A DNA stretch of 64,000 nucleotides from Paenibacillus sp. W2I17 (GTDB lineage: Bacteria > Bacillota > Bacilli > Paenibacillales > Paenibacillaceae). The notes under the pieces are model-generated. The model did no database searches, had not been told where the DNA came from, and saw nothing but the letters and a program-made list of their open reading frames with translations. Within the stretch, counting starts at the first letter, position 1. Each line of letters begins with the position of its first letter. Made by a program: the position numbers and the translations under genes. Positions 1-7,485 of this stretch are shown here, piece by piece. The DNA lies in the NCBI RefSeq assembly GCF_030815985.1, contig NZ_JAUSXM010000001.1, positions 868,001-932,000 on the forward strand, read 5' to 3'.

Positions 1-2
1 TC

Positions 3-215
3 CGAGCATGCCGTCTGCCGAAACTTTCAGACCCGCAGTATGTGTTGAAGATGGTTACTGCTGCTTCAACATTATCTTTTATTATATTTGCTGTTTCGGC
101 TTTGATATTTCGTCGGCGATTAGATGATGAAATACGTAAACATATACAAAAAAGGATCGTTAGCATGTCTGCAAGGATCCCTGTTGTCAGTCCGCTAGTT
201 AAAATCAGCAGCTGA
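3..215 (+). CDS. C-terminal end of a membrane protein (cut by window edge)
   Basis: An open frame runs in from the left edge and stops at TGA 213-215, giving about 70 residues. It contains one clear hydrophobic segment (about residues 20-38, around STLSFIIFAVSALIF) followed by a basic stretch rich in Arg and Lys (RRRLDDEIRKHIQKR), which suggests a last transmembrane helix with a cytoplasmic tail. No family is recognised from this fragment. It could be the tail of a transporter or sensor. Because it lacks a start, the frame rests on length and amphipathic pattern only. Confidence 0.4.
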   Translation, partial: RACRLPKLSDPQYVLKMVTAASTLSFIIFAVSALIFRRRLDDEIRKHIQKRIVSMSARIPVVSPLVKISS

Positions 216-289
216 TCAATTTGATGCCTTCTTGTTTTGATTAAGCTAACGTTTCCCGTTAGTGTAACGAGTTGTACTCTAACTTGTCA

Positions 290-550
290 TTAATCCTTAA
301 TAAAGTACTCATTTACCAACACTATCAAGCCAATGACAAACAATATAACACCCACAATGAACGGGAAACCCAAAGATAAACTCTGTACCACTTCATTTTC
401 ATACTGTTCTGCACCAAAGATTGCATACCATAACTTTGATCCACTCCAAGCAGTGATACTTGGGACATATAAAGCAGCAGCCAGTATAATAGCTAAAGAT
501 ATCAATGACCCCGTAAACAATAATATTCCACCTATTAATACCTTCTTCAT
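290..550 (-). CDS. small two-helix membrane protein, unknown function
   Basis: The 86-residue product has two hydrophobic segments (about residues 5-28 and 60-80) separated by a polar loop, and ends in a short charged tail. The ATG at 550 is preceded by a good GGAGG (TTTGGAGGACTTTTA then ATG), which supports the start. It lies 58 bases downstream of the ATPase gene on the same strand and might be co-transcribed with it. I do not recognise a family. Confidence 0.6.
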   Translation of the reverse strand: MKKVLIGGILLFTGSLISLAIILAAALYVPSITAWSGSKLWYAIFGAEQYENEVVQSLSLGFPFIVGVILFVIGLIVLVNEYFIKD

Positions 551-608
551 TAAAAGTCCTCCAAACGATCTCTCTTAAGCTTTTGGGTTCCATAGGATAG
601 CAGTGGAA

Positions 609-1379
609 TTAATCTTGAGCTTCTTCAAATAACTCTCTGAGCATCCGATCCTTGTTATTTACAAACTCTTTCATAATCATATAATGGTCGGTTTCTTCCA
701 ATACTTGGACCTCGATACCATCCGGCTTTAGATTGTAAATAATCGAATCTGGGTATGCCATAAGGATCGGGGAATGGGTCGCAATTATAAATTGAGAGTT
801 TTGCAAAACAAGTTCATGGATTCGTGTCAGCATCGCCATTTGGCGAAGGGGAGACAGTGCAGCCTCAGGCTCATCCAGTATATATAATCCATTCTCCCCG
901 AACCGATGAATGAAAGTGGAAAAGAACGACTCTCCGTGCGATTGCTCATGCAAGGACTTGCCACCGTACGATTCTATAATAGGGCGAGCGAATGAAGGTT
1001 GGCTGTCCAACTCATCGATCGTTGTGGCTAAATTATAATAACTCTCTGCCCGGAAGAAGAAGCCATCCCTCGGGCGTCGCGGACCTCTGATCAATTGTAT
1101 ATATTCATATAAGCTCGAGTGAGTAGCCTGGGTTGAAAAGGAAAAGTTGATCGTCCCACCCTCCGGGTTAAATCCCCATGCGACAGCAATGGACTCCATC
1201 AGTGTTGATTTGCCCATCCCATTTTCACCTACGATATAGGTTACCTTGGGGTGGAAATCAAGAGTATTTAGGTTTCGAATGACCGCCAAATCAAAGGGGT
1301 AACGATTATAGGTGGATACTTGTTGCCGCTTAAGCTGAATTTGTCGTAAATAGGGATGCTGTATATTAATATAGTTCAC
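609..1379 (-). CDS. predicted SMC/ABC-like ATPase (COG3910 type)
   Basis: This 256-residue protein is a stand-alone AAA/ABC-class ATPase. The Walker A motif GENGMGKST lies near residue 52, a signature-like SHGES near 147, Walker B LYILDEPEAALSP near 165, and a His switch ATHSP near 200. Such proteins are single-domain relatives of the SMC/RecF head and are not fused to a transporter; their cellular role is poorly known. The start is GTG at 1379, with AAGGGA directly adjacent, so spacing is poor, but no better in-frame start is visible. The intergenic region on its 5' side holds repeat remnants. Confidence 0.8.
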   Translation of the reverse strand: MNYINIQHPYLRQIQLKRQQVSTYNRYPFDLAVIRNLNTLDFHPKVTYIVGENGMGKSTLMESIAVAWGFNPEGGTINFSFSTQATHSSLYEYIQLIRGPRRPRDGFFFRAESYYNLATTIDELDSQPSFARPIIESYGGKSLHEQSHGESFFSTFIHRFGENGLYILDEPEAALSPLRQMAMLTRIHELVLQNSQFIIATHSPILMAYPDSIIYNLKPDGIEVQVLEETDHYMIMKEFVNNKDRMLRELFEEAQD

Positions 1380-1485
1380 TCCCTTTTAAAACTTTGATCG
1401 TTATGCTTACCTATGTTGGGAAACGCTGACTCATGTTAGTCTCGCCCTTTAGTTTACTCCATCAAACAAATAATACCACATACCG

Positions 1486-1507
1486 AAACTAACCTGCCCG
1501 TTAGTTT
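1486..1507. repeat. short inverted repeat AAACTAAC-CTGCCC-GTTAGTTT
   Basis: The arms are eight bases and perfectly complementary around a CTGCCC loop. Related copies sit at 9111-9133, 29746-29768, 39556-39583 and 60451-60474, several of them just upstream of a TTCTTGTCC repeat. Confidence 0.7.
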
Positions 1508-1623
1508 AATGAATCAGATAAATGTTCTAATCGACATCGGTACCATGTTCTTAAAATCGTTATTCAAACGAAGTCTTATATTAATGTGGGTTTTATCTCG
1601 CCATAGGAGTTCCATCATGCTAC

Positions 1624-1715
1624 TATTTAGATAACTATCTAATCTGAAATGACACAATGTTCTTGTCCTTTTGGCAATGGAACCAAGTTCTTGTCCTCAG
1701 CTCGGGACACTGCCA
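1624..1715 (+). repeat. truncated copy of the dispersed TTCTTGTCC repeat
   Basis: The copy begins with a TTAGATA/TATCTAA hairpin and shows two direct modules (ATGTTCTTGTCC and AAGTTCTTGTCC), then breaks off inside the inverted third module (CTCGGGACA). The TAGCGAC hairpin and TCGACA end seen in fuller copies (for example 7081-7242) are missing. Confidence 0.6.
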
Positions 1716-1729
1716 TTCTTATTTATATG

Positions 1730-1755
1730 AAAAGAAGTCCGCAGAATCTGCGGAC
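1730..1755 (-). terminator. rho-independent terminator of the ABC/sigma operon
   Basis: On the minus strand an eight-base stem GTCCGCAG/CTGCGGAC with an ATT loop is followed by TTCTTTT. It lies about 40 bases after the stop of the permease gene. Confidence 0.75.
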
Positions 1756-1797
1756 CTAATTGGGTAATACATGATATTCCCTCATATGTGCTTCAAA

Positions 1798-2868
1798 TCA
1801 AGAAAATACCTCACGATTACGGAACGCTCGATATGTACCAAGTACAACTACAGCAGTAACTACGGTCATAATAAGCAAATACAACTGTAGATATGACACC
1901 TCCACCCTGAATATGGAGTAGTTTACTGGAGTTTGGAACAGTCTCGTTACCCGCATCATTGTACTGAAGGAAAATTCCTCAATCCACTTCGCCCATCCTG
2001 GGTTAAAGTTCATCACATCAAATGCCAGATAGGGCACGCCTACAATAGCCACATTAATGATTATGGCAACAAACGCCGTTGAACTGAGCGAAGAGACCCA
2101 TAGCACAACGCATCCAAAAATCAGGCTGCCTGCCAAGTGTGTGACCAACTGAACAACATAATACTGAAGCGCAGACAACCTATAAGGCGAGAACTCATAA
2201 TCGAAGCCTTGAAAGTACATGCCTACACTCTGTATTGGGGTATCTGCTCCAGCCAAATTCCCAAACCTCAACCAGTAGATTAGCAAGTTGATACTTGTAA
2301 ACAAGATGACGCATAGGACAATATATACTATTGAAGCCATCAATTTAGCCGATACGATTTGGCTCTTCCCTCGCTTGCTGCTGCGTACCAACGCTGCCGT
2401 TCCCAATGCATATTCCTCTGCGAATACGGGAGCCAGTCCCAGCAAAATCATGATCATCATAAAAAGCACGCCAAATTGATCAATGTATTCCAACAGATAG
2501 CCCCAAGGTTTATTGTAGTGAATTTCAGTGACGTTTACGGTCCGTTCCATGACATTCCCGCTATCATCAGTTTTGGTGTAGTTTTTTTTGAATTCCGGCG
2601 AAAACATGGAAATCTCATAAAATACGCCATATCGATTCTGATTCGCTTCATCACTGTAACCCTTATTTTGTAACTGTTCCTGTGCAGCCTGAACCTTCTC
2701 AGCCGTAATGGCTCCTTCATAGGGTTTGTAGAACGACGTACCCTTCATCGGCCCCGGATGTCCGAGATAGGCATACAGAACAAGCAGCATTAGTAGCCCG
2801 GTGAGTGCAAGATAGATACTTTTACGCGTCATTATTTTAACAAATTCATATCGGGTCAAACGAATCAC
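1798..2868 (-). CDS. ABC-2 type transporter permease
   Basis: The 356-residue membrane protein has one N-terminal helix, an extracytoplasmic loop of about 100 residues, then five or so helices, the layout of ABC-2 permeases (bacitracin-exporter and gliding-type families). The start is GTG 2868, preceded by GGAGG at a 7-base spacing. The GTGA overlap with the stop of the upstream ATP-binding gene indicates translational coupling. It probably forms an exporter with that gene product; the substrate is unknown. It is the last gene of the sigma-factor operon and is followed by a terminator. Confidence 0.8.
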   Translation of the reverse strand: MIRLTRYEFVKIMTRKSIYLALTGLLMLLVLYAYLGHPGPMKGTSFYKPYEGAITAEKVQAAQEQLQNKGYSDEANQNRYGVFYEISMFSPEFKKNYTKTDDSGNVMERTVNVTEIHYNKPWGYLLEYIDQFGVLFMMIMILLGLAPVFAEEYALGTAALVRSSKRGKSQIVSAKLMASIVYIVLCVILFTSINLLIYWLRFGNLAGADTPIQSVGMYFQGFDYEFSPYRLSALQYYVVQLVTHLAGSLIFGCVVLWVSSLSSTAFVAIIINVAIVGVPYLAFDVMNFNPGWAKWIEEFSFSTMMRVTRLFQTPVNYSIFRVEVSYLQLYLLIMTVVTAVVVLGTYRAFRNREVFS

Positions 2869-3740
2869 GATGTCGCCTCCTCATCAAAATAGTGCATATA
2901 TACGTCTTCAAGCCGAGGTGCCTCTGGCATAGCTTGTGGGACAGGCTGTTCTTTTGCCAAGATCCTCGCCACAATACCATCGGACTGATAGGACAATCCG
3001 CTTACCTTGAAATGAGAGGTGAGTTCGGCAAGCTGCTGTTCTGTTAACGTTGCAGTCCAAACGCTGCCTTGCATACTGTTCATGATCGCTTCCGGTGTGT
3101 TCTGAGTAATCAGTTGACCTTCATTCATCAGAATCATTTCCTTACACGAGAACTCCAGATCAGAGATAATATGCGTCGATAACAGTACAATCCGGTCTCT
3201 TCCCAACTCACCGATAATGTTACGAAATCGAATACGTTCCTTCGGGTCAAGGCCAGCCGTAGGTTCGTCGAGAACTAGAATTTGCGGATCATTCAGCAAG
3301 GCTTGTGCAATTCCGAGCCTCTGCTTCATACCGCCAGAGAACGTACGAATTTTATGTTGTGCCTGCTTTTCCAGATCAACCATACGTAATGTCTCCTGCA
3401 CTCGAATAGCGGCTTGATTCGTACTCAGTCCTTTTAACGAACACATGTACATGAGAAATTTGTGAGCACTGAAACGATTATAAAATCCAAAGCGCTGCGG
3501 CATATAGCCCAAGATATCGCGATAACGATCCCCCATCTGTTCAATGGATTGCCCATCCAGCATAATTTGTCCGGACGTTGGCTTGGCGATGTCTACAAGC
3601 ATGCGAAGCAGCGTTGTTTTTCCCGCTCCATTTGGTCCAAGCAGGCCGTAGACGCCACCGCTGGACAGCTCTAACGTGAACGATTTTACGGCCCACTTGT
3701 TTCTATACTTCTTGGATACGTTATCCATGGTCAATTTCAA
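2865..3740 (-). CDS. ABC transporter ATP-binding protein
   Basis: This 291-residue ATPase has Walker A GPNGAGKTT (about residues 35-43), signature FSGGMKQRLGIA, Walker B ILVLDEPTAGLDP and a switch His in LLSTHII. The C-terminal 80 residues are the extra regulatory tail usual in drug or peptide exporters of the BcrA/CcmA type. The likely start is TTG 3740 with AGAGG eight bases upstream; it lies inside the 3' end of the preceding gene (20-base overlap), so the two are probably coupled. It pairs with the downstream permease. Confidence 0.88.
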   Translation of the reverse strand: MKLTMDNVSKKYRNKWAVKSFTLELSSGGVYGLLGPNGAGKTTLLRMLVDIAKPTSGQIMLDGQSIEQMGDRYRDILGYMPQRFGFYNRFSAHKFLMYMCSLKGLSTNQAAIRVQETLRMVDLEKQAQHKIRTFSGGMKQRLGIAQALLNDPQILVLDEPTAGLDPKERIRFRNIIGELGRDRIVLLSTHIISDLEFSCKEMILMNEGQLITQNTPEAIMNSMQGSVWTATLTEQQLAELTSHFKVSGLSYQSDGIVARILAKEQPVPQAMPEAPRLEDVYMHYFDEEATS

Positions 3741-4566
3741 AGGAATAACCTCTTTCCGTTTGTGATGTATATTTTCGCGTCATCTGCCGGATCTGACTGA
3801 TCAACAGAACCACTCCACATAATGCGACTGCAATAAGTACTGGGGTCTGAATCGATTGTACTAAAGTAACAAATCGGGGATTGCTTAACATAAGCCAGAA
3901 AAACCCAAACCATGCGACCAAGAAAATACTAACAGCTGTTCCACCCCGAACACGCATAGCCAGCCACAAACTAGCCCCTGCCGCAATCATCAGTTGGGTA
4001 TACCACAGACCGACGCCACTCCATGAGATGAAACTTCCTTTTCCGCCAGATACCAATAGCATAAGAAGCAGAACAAATACCATATTTCCTGCAAGCACGA
4101 CGATCAGACGAGTCAACATCAGCTGTTGTGCCGTAATTTTACAGGTCAGTTCGATCTCCATCAGCCCCTGATCCCGACCTTTGAATACTTCCAGTAATCC
4201 GAGAATAAAAGGTACAGGTACCAGAATAAGTCCACTCATATATGGGGATATTGTGCTGCGGGTTCCCAACCAGAATCCGCACAACAGAAGCAATGCGCAA
4301 ACTAGCCAGTACGATTTGTGGAAAATCATAACCTCACCCCGAACGAGTTGGAACAGTTCAGTAAATGATTTCCCCGGTGATTGCTCCAGATGAACATTCA
4401 TCTGTCCTGGCATATGTGCATCCAAGGCCCTTATCGTCCTATCGATCTCCATCTCGGATGGATATTCAACCACATAGTCATCCAAAAAAGGGGCAATTTC
4501 GGCGTACTCCTCCATCTCCAATTCAGCTCGACGCTTCCTTCTATCTTCGTTTTCTGTACGTTTCAT
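3721..4566 (-). CDS. membrane protein with acidic N-terminus; candidate anti-sigma factor/permease
   Basis: The protein (281 residues from ATG 4566) has a highly charged cytoplasmic N-terminus of about 85 residues, then about six transmembrane helices. I do not recognise a named family. The ATG lies inside the last codons of the sigma-factor gene (26-base overlap), and the ATP-binding gene begins inside its own 3' end, so all four genes form one tightly coupled operon. By position it could be the membrane-bound partner that holds the sigma factor, or a second permease subunit; both readings are inference. An upstream in-frame ATG at 4584 exists but fits the overlap less well. Confidence 0.65.
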   Translation of the reverse strand: MKRTENEDRRKRRAELEMEEYAEIAPFLDDYVVEYPSEMEIDRTIRALDAHMPGQMNVHLEQSPGKSFTELFQLVRGEVMIFHKSYWLVCALLLLCGFWLGTRSTISPYMSGLILVPVPFILGLLEVFKGRDQGLMEIELTCKITAQQLMLTRLIVVLAGNMVFVLLLMLLVSGGKGSFISWSGVGLWYTQLMIAAGASLWLAMRVRGGTAVSIFLVAWFGFFWLMLSNPRFVTLVQSIQTPVLIAVALCGVVLLISQIRQMTRKYTSQTERGYSFEIDHG

Positions 4567-5113
4567 CCCGCTCACCTCCCACAATGATCTCTTTTAATTT
4601 CGTTATGCCCAAGCGTATACGTGATTTCACTGTCGACTCATTCGATCCCGTCAGTTCGGCAACCTCTTTAATCTTTAGTCCGTTGTAATAGTTCAGAATT
4701 ACCGCGTCCCGCTGGTGCTCAGGCAAACTTTGTACCGCCAGCCTGACCTTATCATTCTGAAGCCGTTTATAGAATATGTTCCACACATTCTGGTGCTCAC
4801 TTGCTGGGAGCGCCTCTTCTGTTAACTCACTCTCTCTGAGTTGTTGCTTGAACTCGCGCCCACGAAAATAATCCATACAATGATTCACTGCTATTTTCAG
4901 TAACCAGTGACTGAATTTTCCGTTATCTCGATAATTCCCCAATGAATTCATCATTTTTACAAATACCTCTTGAGTTAAATCAAAAGAGATATGATAATCT
5001 CCCGTTTTTCGGTACACATATGAAAATATCGACTTGTAATGCCGCTTCACCAAAACTTCCATTGCAGCCCGACTACCTTCACGAATCTCATGAATTAACT
5101 CTTCATCATCCAA
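4541..5113 (-). CDS. ECF-type RNA polymerase sigma factor
   Basis: This 190-residue protein has the two conserved sigma parts. Region 2 covers about residues 10-80, with DLTQEVFVKMM and the -10 recognition segment around FSHWLLKIAVNHCMDYFRGR. Region 4 covers about residues 130-180, with LPEHQRDAVILNYYNG and an HTH around SNESTVKSRIRLGITKLK. The start appears to be TTG at 5113, because the nearby ATG codons are out of frame; upstream GA-rich sequence (GAGGGGGTGAGGGAG) can act as the ribosome site. It heads the operon with a membrane protein and an ABC exporter, a layout typical of envelope-stress or antimicrobial-peptide responses. Confidence 0.88.
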   Translation of the reverse strand: MDDEELIHEIREGSRAAMEVLVKRHYKSIFSYVYRKTGDYHISFDLTQEVFVKMMNSLGNYRDNGKFSHWLLKIAVNHCMDYFRGREFKQQLRESELTEEALPASEHQNVWNIFYKRLQNDKVRLAVQSLPEHQRDAVILNYYNGLKIKEVAELTGSNESTVKSRIRLGITKLKEIIVGGERDETYRKRR

Positions 5114-5317
5114 CGCTCCCTCACCCCCTCAAACTAATTAACGATAACTTGATCATAAAAGATCAAAACTATTTATGTCTTGCTTTATGCATAATGCAAA
5201 ATTAGCCATTACGAATATTCCTGGGTAGCCCATGTGAAGGTCAAGGCCCTATATTATTAAAAAAGCGGGGAAATTCCTGCTTCCAAGCTGTTGAGAAAGT
5301 CTCACCAGCCTATAGAT

Positions 5318-5416
5318 ATTCATCTAATCGGTAAGCGGAAGATGTTCTTGTACCCATAAAACAAAAAAGCCACTAAAATAGCGACTTCAATGGGAGTATG
5401 TTCGTATCCCGCGACA
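5318..5416 (+). repeat. dispersed repeat, copy with internal deletion
   Basis: It begins with CATCTAATCGG, keeps the first module (ATGTTCTTGT) and jumps to the hairpin part (AGCCACTAAAATAGCGACTT), ending in CGCGACA. The central pair of inverted modules is missing compared with 7081-7242. Confidence 0.7.
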
Positions 5417-5450
5417 ATATTTTACTCGCAGTATTTTTTTTCTTCATTTT

Positions 5451-5535
5451 TGGCTCGGGACAAGAACTTGTACCGATAAAACAAAAAAGCCGCTAAATAG
5501 CGACTTTAATAGGATCATGTTTTTGTCCCTCGACA
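5451..5535 (+). repeat. dispersed repeat, right half
   Basis: This copy starts inside the inverted module (GGGACAAGAACTTGTACCG), continues through the hairpin AGCCGCTAAATAGCGACTT and ends TTTTTGTCCCTCGACA. It lies 34 bases after the previous copy in the same orientation. Confidence 0.75.
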
Positions 5536-5602
5536 ACTTTGATATTAAGTATTATCGATATCCGGTAAACATTCACCTCTCTCCACTGCTTTGATCTAAA
5601 CT

Positions 5603-6043
5603 TTAAATTTCTCTTGCATAAAACATCCACAGTGCAAAAAATACGATTAAAACAAATAATAAACAAGTTAGTAAGGTGTAGAATATCAAGGGATTAAAGA
5701 AACCGGCGATCACGGAGGCAATGCCCAGACCAATGAGAATGATTGCTGTGCTGAGTGTGCCGGCTCTCTGGAGTATCATTACACTCCGCTCGTCATTCTC
5801 CTCAATATACTGCTTCTTCAGCTCGGCTTCATTATTACTGGCTTTTATATACCTGACGAGGAAAAAAGCGACGGCCACTTCAACCCCGATAAAAGCGCCT
5901 GTGTGAAATCCCTTTATAAAACCAGGTAAATCGGGTAGTCCACCTCGGTAAAATATAAGTCCTACATAGATCAATAGGGTAGCAGCGGCTACCAGTGACA
6001 GTACGTTTTTGCGAGTTTTTACTTTAATCTTGTACTTGTCCAT
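5603..6043 (-). CDS. four-helix membrane protein paired with an XRE regulator
   Basis: The 146-residue product has four hydrophobic helices (about residues 15-31, 43-65, 95-115, 120-142) and a charged central segment with NNEAELKKQYIEENDERS. The ATG at 6043 follows immediately after the TAA of the regulator gene and has GGAGG eight bases upstream, so the two genes form a bicistronic unit. Pairs of a short XRE repressor and a small membrane protein with an EENDERS-like segment are widespread in Bacillota; their function is not established. Confidence 0.72.
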   Translation of the reverse strand: MDKYKIKVKTRKNVLSLVAAATLLIYVGLIFYRGGLPDLPGFIKGFHTGAFIGVEVAVAFFLVRYIKASNNEAELKKQYIEENDERSVMILQRAGTLSTAIILIGLGIASVIAGFFNPLIFYTLLTCLLFVLIVFFALWMFYAREI

Positions 6044-6250
6044 TTACATTTCCTCCACTTCGCTGAAATCAAAAACGTCTTCAATGGCGAGTCCAAAAAA
6101 ATTGGCAATTTTGTAAGCAAGAATAAGGGAAGCCGTATACTTTCCCCTTTCAAGAGAGGTGATGGTTTGCCGGGTAACACCAACAATTCGTCCCAGCTCT
6201 TCCTGTGACAGCTTATGCTGCTTACGCAGTTCTGCAATTCTTGTCTTCAA
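6044..6250 (-). CDS. XRE-family (Cro/CI-type) transcriptional regulator
   Basis: This is a compact 68-residue repressor made almost entirely of one helix-turn-helix (LSQEELGRIVGVTRQTITSLERG, residues about 14-36). I place the start at TTG 6250, read as MKTRIAELRKQ, because AAGGA lies nine bases upstream and family members start with that sequence; the longer frame reaches TTG 6268 but has no ribosome site. It is co-transcribed with the membrane protein after it. Three direct repeats across its own promoter (6274-6329) are likely its operators. Confidence 0.85.
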   Translation of the reverse strand: MKTRIAELRKQHKLSQEELGRIVGVTRQTITSLERGKYTASLILAYKIANFFGLAIEDVFDFSEVEEM

Positions 6251-6273
6251 GTGATCACGTCCTTGCAATGTTT

Positions 6274-6329
6274 ACTTTGCATTTTTAGCATAGTTCACTT
6301 TGCATTATGTGTCAAGTTAACTTTGCATT
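6274..6329 (-). promoter_or_regulatory. promoter of the XRE operon with three phased operator repeats
   Basis: The ten-base word ACTTTGCATT occurs at 6274-6283, 6297-6306 and 6320-6329, a period of exactly 23 bases. On the minus strand a sigma-A promoter overlaps them: -35 TTGACA (6310-6315) and -10 TATGCT (6287-6292) with a 17-base spacer. One repeat lies upstream of -35, one in the spacer and one downstream of -10, as expected for autorepression. Confidence 0.7.
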
Positions 6330-6410
6330 GTTACTTACCTCTGAATGCAAAACAAGCAAAGTCCTCTTTGTAAAAGGAGGGCTTGGCTCGGTTGATTTTG
6401 TTTATATAAG

Positions 6411-6548
6411 ATGCGAGAAGAGTTTACTTTAACAGAGCAAATGGTTGGAGCGCTTGGTGTTCCCCCTATAGAAACGTATGTAGGCCGTGATTTAATGTTT
6501 GTATTGGAAAGTGAAAAAGCTGTTCAAACCGCTACACCTGATACTCTG
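6411..6548 (+). pseudogene. fragment of a PhzF-like isomerase gene
   Basis: About 45 residues after ATG 6411 (FTLTEQMVGALGVPP, then YVGRDLMFVLESEKAVQ) resemble the middle of PhzF-family proteins, where an ALGVxPxE...GRDLMVVLExExxV pattern occurs. The N-terminal third and the catalytic region are missing, and the frame then runs into unrelated sequence overlapping the 3' end of the Imm26-like gene. I read it as a remnant. The identification is from memory of the family. Confidence 0.5.
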
Positions 6549-6573
6549 GAACCAAAGATGGTATACTCGTACA

Positions 6574-7011
6574 CTATTTATTCGGGTCTCGGTGCCACTT
6601 ATCATCTCCCATTATTCTATCAACAATATGATGGGCTTCCCAAACAGCCGCAATCTCTAATCCTTCGCATTCTTCGCTATTAGAAGGTCTAATTTCTCCT
6701 ATATGATAAATCAAATATTCTCCTGATATCTTATCAATGATACAGGCAGGTGGGGGCCATGCCTCTTCTTCATCCGGGAATGGACGATTCTCAATAACCG
6801 GCCAATCGCCTGATTTCAGTACATCATCATATACACCTACGATAAATTGGTATTCTTCTTCTTGAGGTATCTCTTTTATAGAGTCACTTATAAGATTATA
6901 GATTGCAATGCTGGCATCTTTAAGCCTTCTCCCAAAGGCAAACTTACCGTTAGGCAAAGGGATAGCGTAGATATCACCCAATTTTATTCGTTTACGTTTC
7001 GTATTTTTCAC
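6574..7011 (-). CDS. Imm26-family immunity protein
   Basis: The 145-residue protein opens with KLGDIYAIPLPNGKFAFGR, the hallmark of the Imm26 family of predicted immunity proteins for polymorphic toxins. It is hydrophilic with no signal peptide, as expected for a cytoplasmic immunity factor. The start is GTG 7011, with AAGGAG eleven bases upstream. No toxin gene with a delivery domain lies next to it; its neighbours are a PhzF remnant and a repeat, so it is an orphan, either a leftover of a toxin locus or a guard gene against neighbouring cells. Confidence 0.65.
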   Translation of the reverse strand: MKNTKRKRIKLGDIYAIPLPNGKFAFGRRLKDASIAIYNLISDSIKEIPQEEEYQFIVGVYDDVLKSGDWPVIENRPFPDEEEAWPPPACIIDKISGEYLIYHIGEIRPSNSEECEGLEIAAVWEAHHIVDRIMGDDKWHRDPNK

Positions 7012-7080
7012 GGTTTTCCAAACTCCTTCGTTGCGGCTTTGATAAACTTACTGTACTTCTTACTTTCTATTGAGAAAAAT

Positions 7081-7242
7081 AACGATTAAATATACACCTA
7101 ATCGGAAACGGGACCATGTTCTTGTCTATTTCGGCAATCGGTACAAGTTCTTGTCATAGGCTTGGGACAAGAACTTGTACCGATAAAATAAAAAGCCGCT
7201 AAAATAGCGACTTCAATGGGATCATGTTCTTGTCCCTCGACA
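7081..7242 (+). repeat. full-length copy of the dispersed TTCTTGTCC repeat
   Basis: In order: a CGATTAAATATACACCTAATCGG start, module A (CATGTTCTTGTC), module B (GGTACAAGTTCTTGTC), module C inverted (GACAAGAACTTGTACC), the hairpin AGCCGCTAAAATAGCGACTT, module D (CATGTTCTTGTCC) and the end CTCGACA. Modules B and C are a near-perfect inverted pair. The multiple terminal modules and the TGTCGAG end (read on the minus strand) are reminiscent of IS21-family ends with the transposase genes lost. Confidence 0.7.
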
Positions 7243-7351
7243 GATCTTTTGCTTTTTGACTCATGCTTACTTTTGGTAATCTCTTCAGCAATTTTATCTT
7301 CACCCTGATCGTGTTTGACCGATGTAATTCTTGCTACTATCTGCATGATTC

Positions 7352-7438
7352 TTATTCTTTTGATATTTCATTTACCCACCAGAATATCAAGCTAATTCCT
7401 GAAATGATGGCAAAGCTAAAAATAACTATAATAGCCAT
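7352..7438 (-). CDS. possible 28-residue membrane peptide
   Basis: A short frame starts at ATG 7438 and ends at TAA 7352-7354. It encodes one hydrophobic helix (MAIIVIFSFAIISGISLIFW) and a short charged tail. AGGGGA lies about 12 bases upstream. It is just downstream of the TetR gene on the same strand. Chance occurrence cannot be excluded. Confidence 0.3.
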   Translation of the reverse strand: MAIIVIFSFAIISGISLIFWWVNEISKE

Positions 7439-7485
7439 ATTATATTATAGTCCCCTATTAGATATTAGATACCTGGGATGTTAAC

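Larger units (their letters stand above)
1380..1797. other. intergenic region with repeat remnants, no gene
   Basis: No convincing coding frame is seen on either strand. The stretch holds a hairpin of the ACTAAC-CTGCCC-GTTAGT family (1486-1507), a truncated copy of the TTCTTGTCC repeat (about 1624-1715) and the terminator of the ABC operon (1730-1755). Confidence 0.6.
5114..5602. other. intergenic region filled by two repeat copies
   Basis: No gene is seen. Two partial copies of the TTCTTGTCC repeat lie in tandem at 5318-5416 and 5451-5535. The promoter of the sigma operon should lie in 5114-5220, but I could not define it with confidence. Confidence 0.55.
7012..7485. other. intergenic region with full-length repeat and a possible small peptide gene
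   Basis: It contains the best-preserved copy of the dispersed repeat (7081-7242) and a possible 28-residue peptide gene (7352-7438). Nothing else is supported. Confidence 0.5.
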
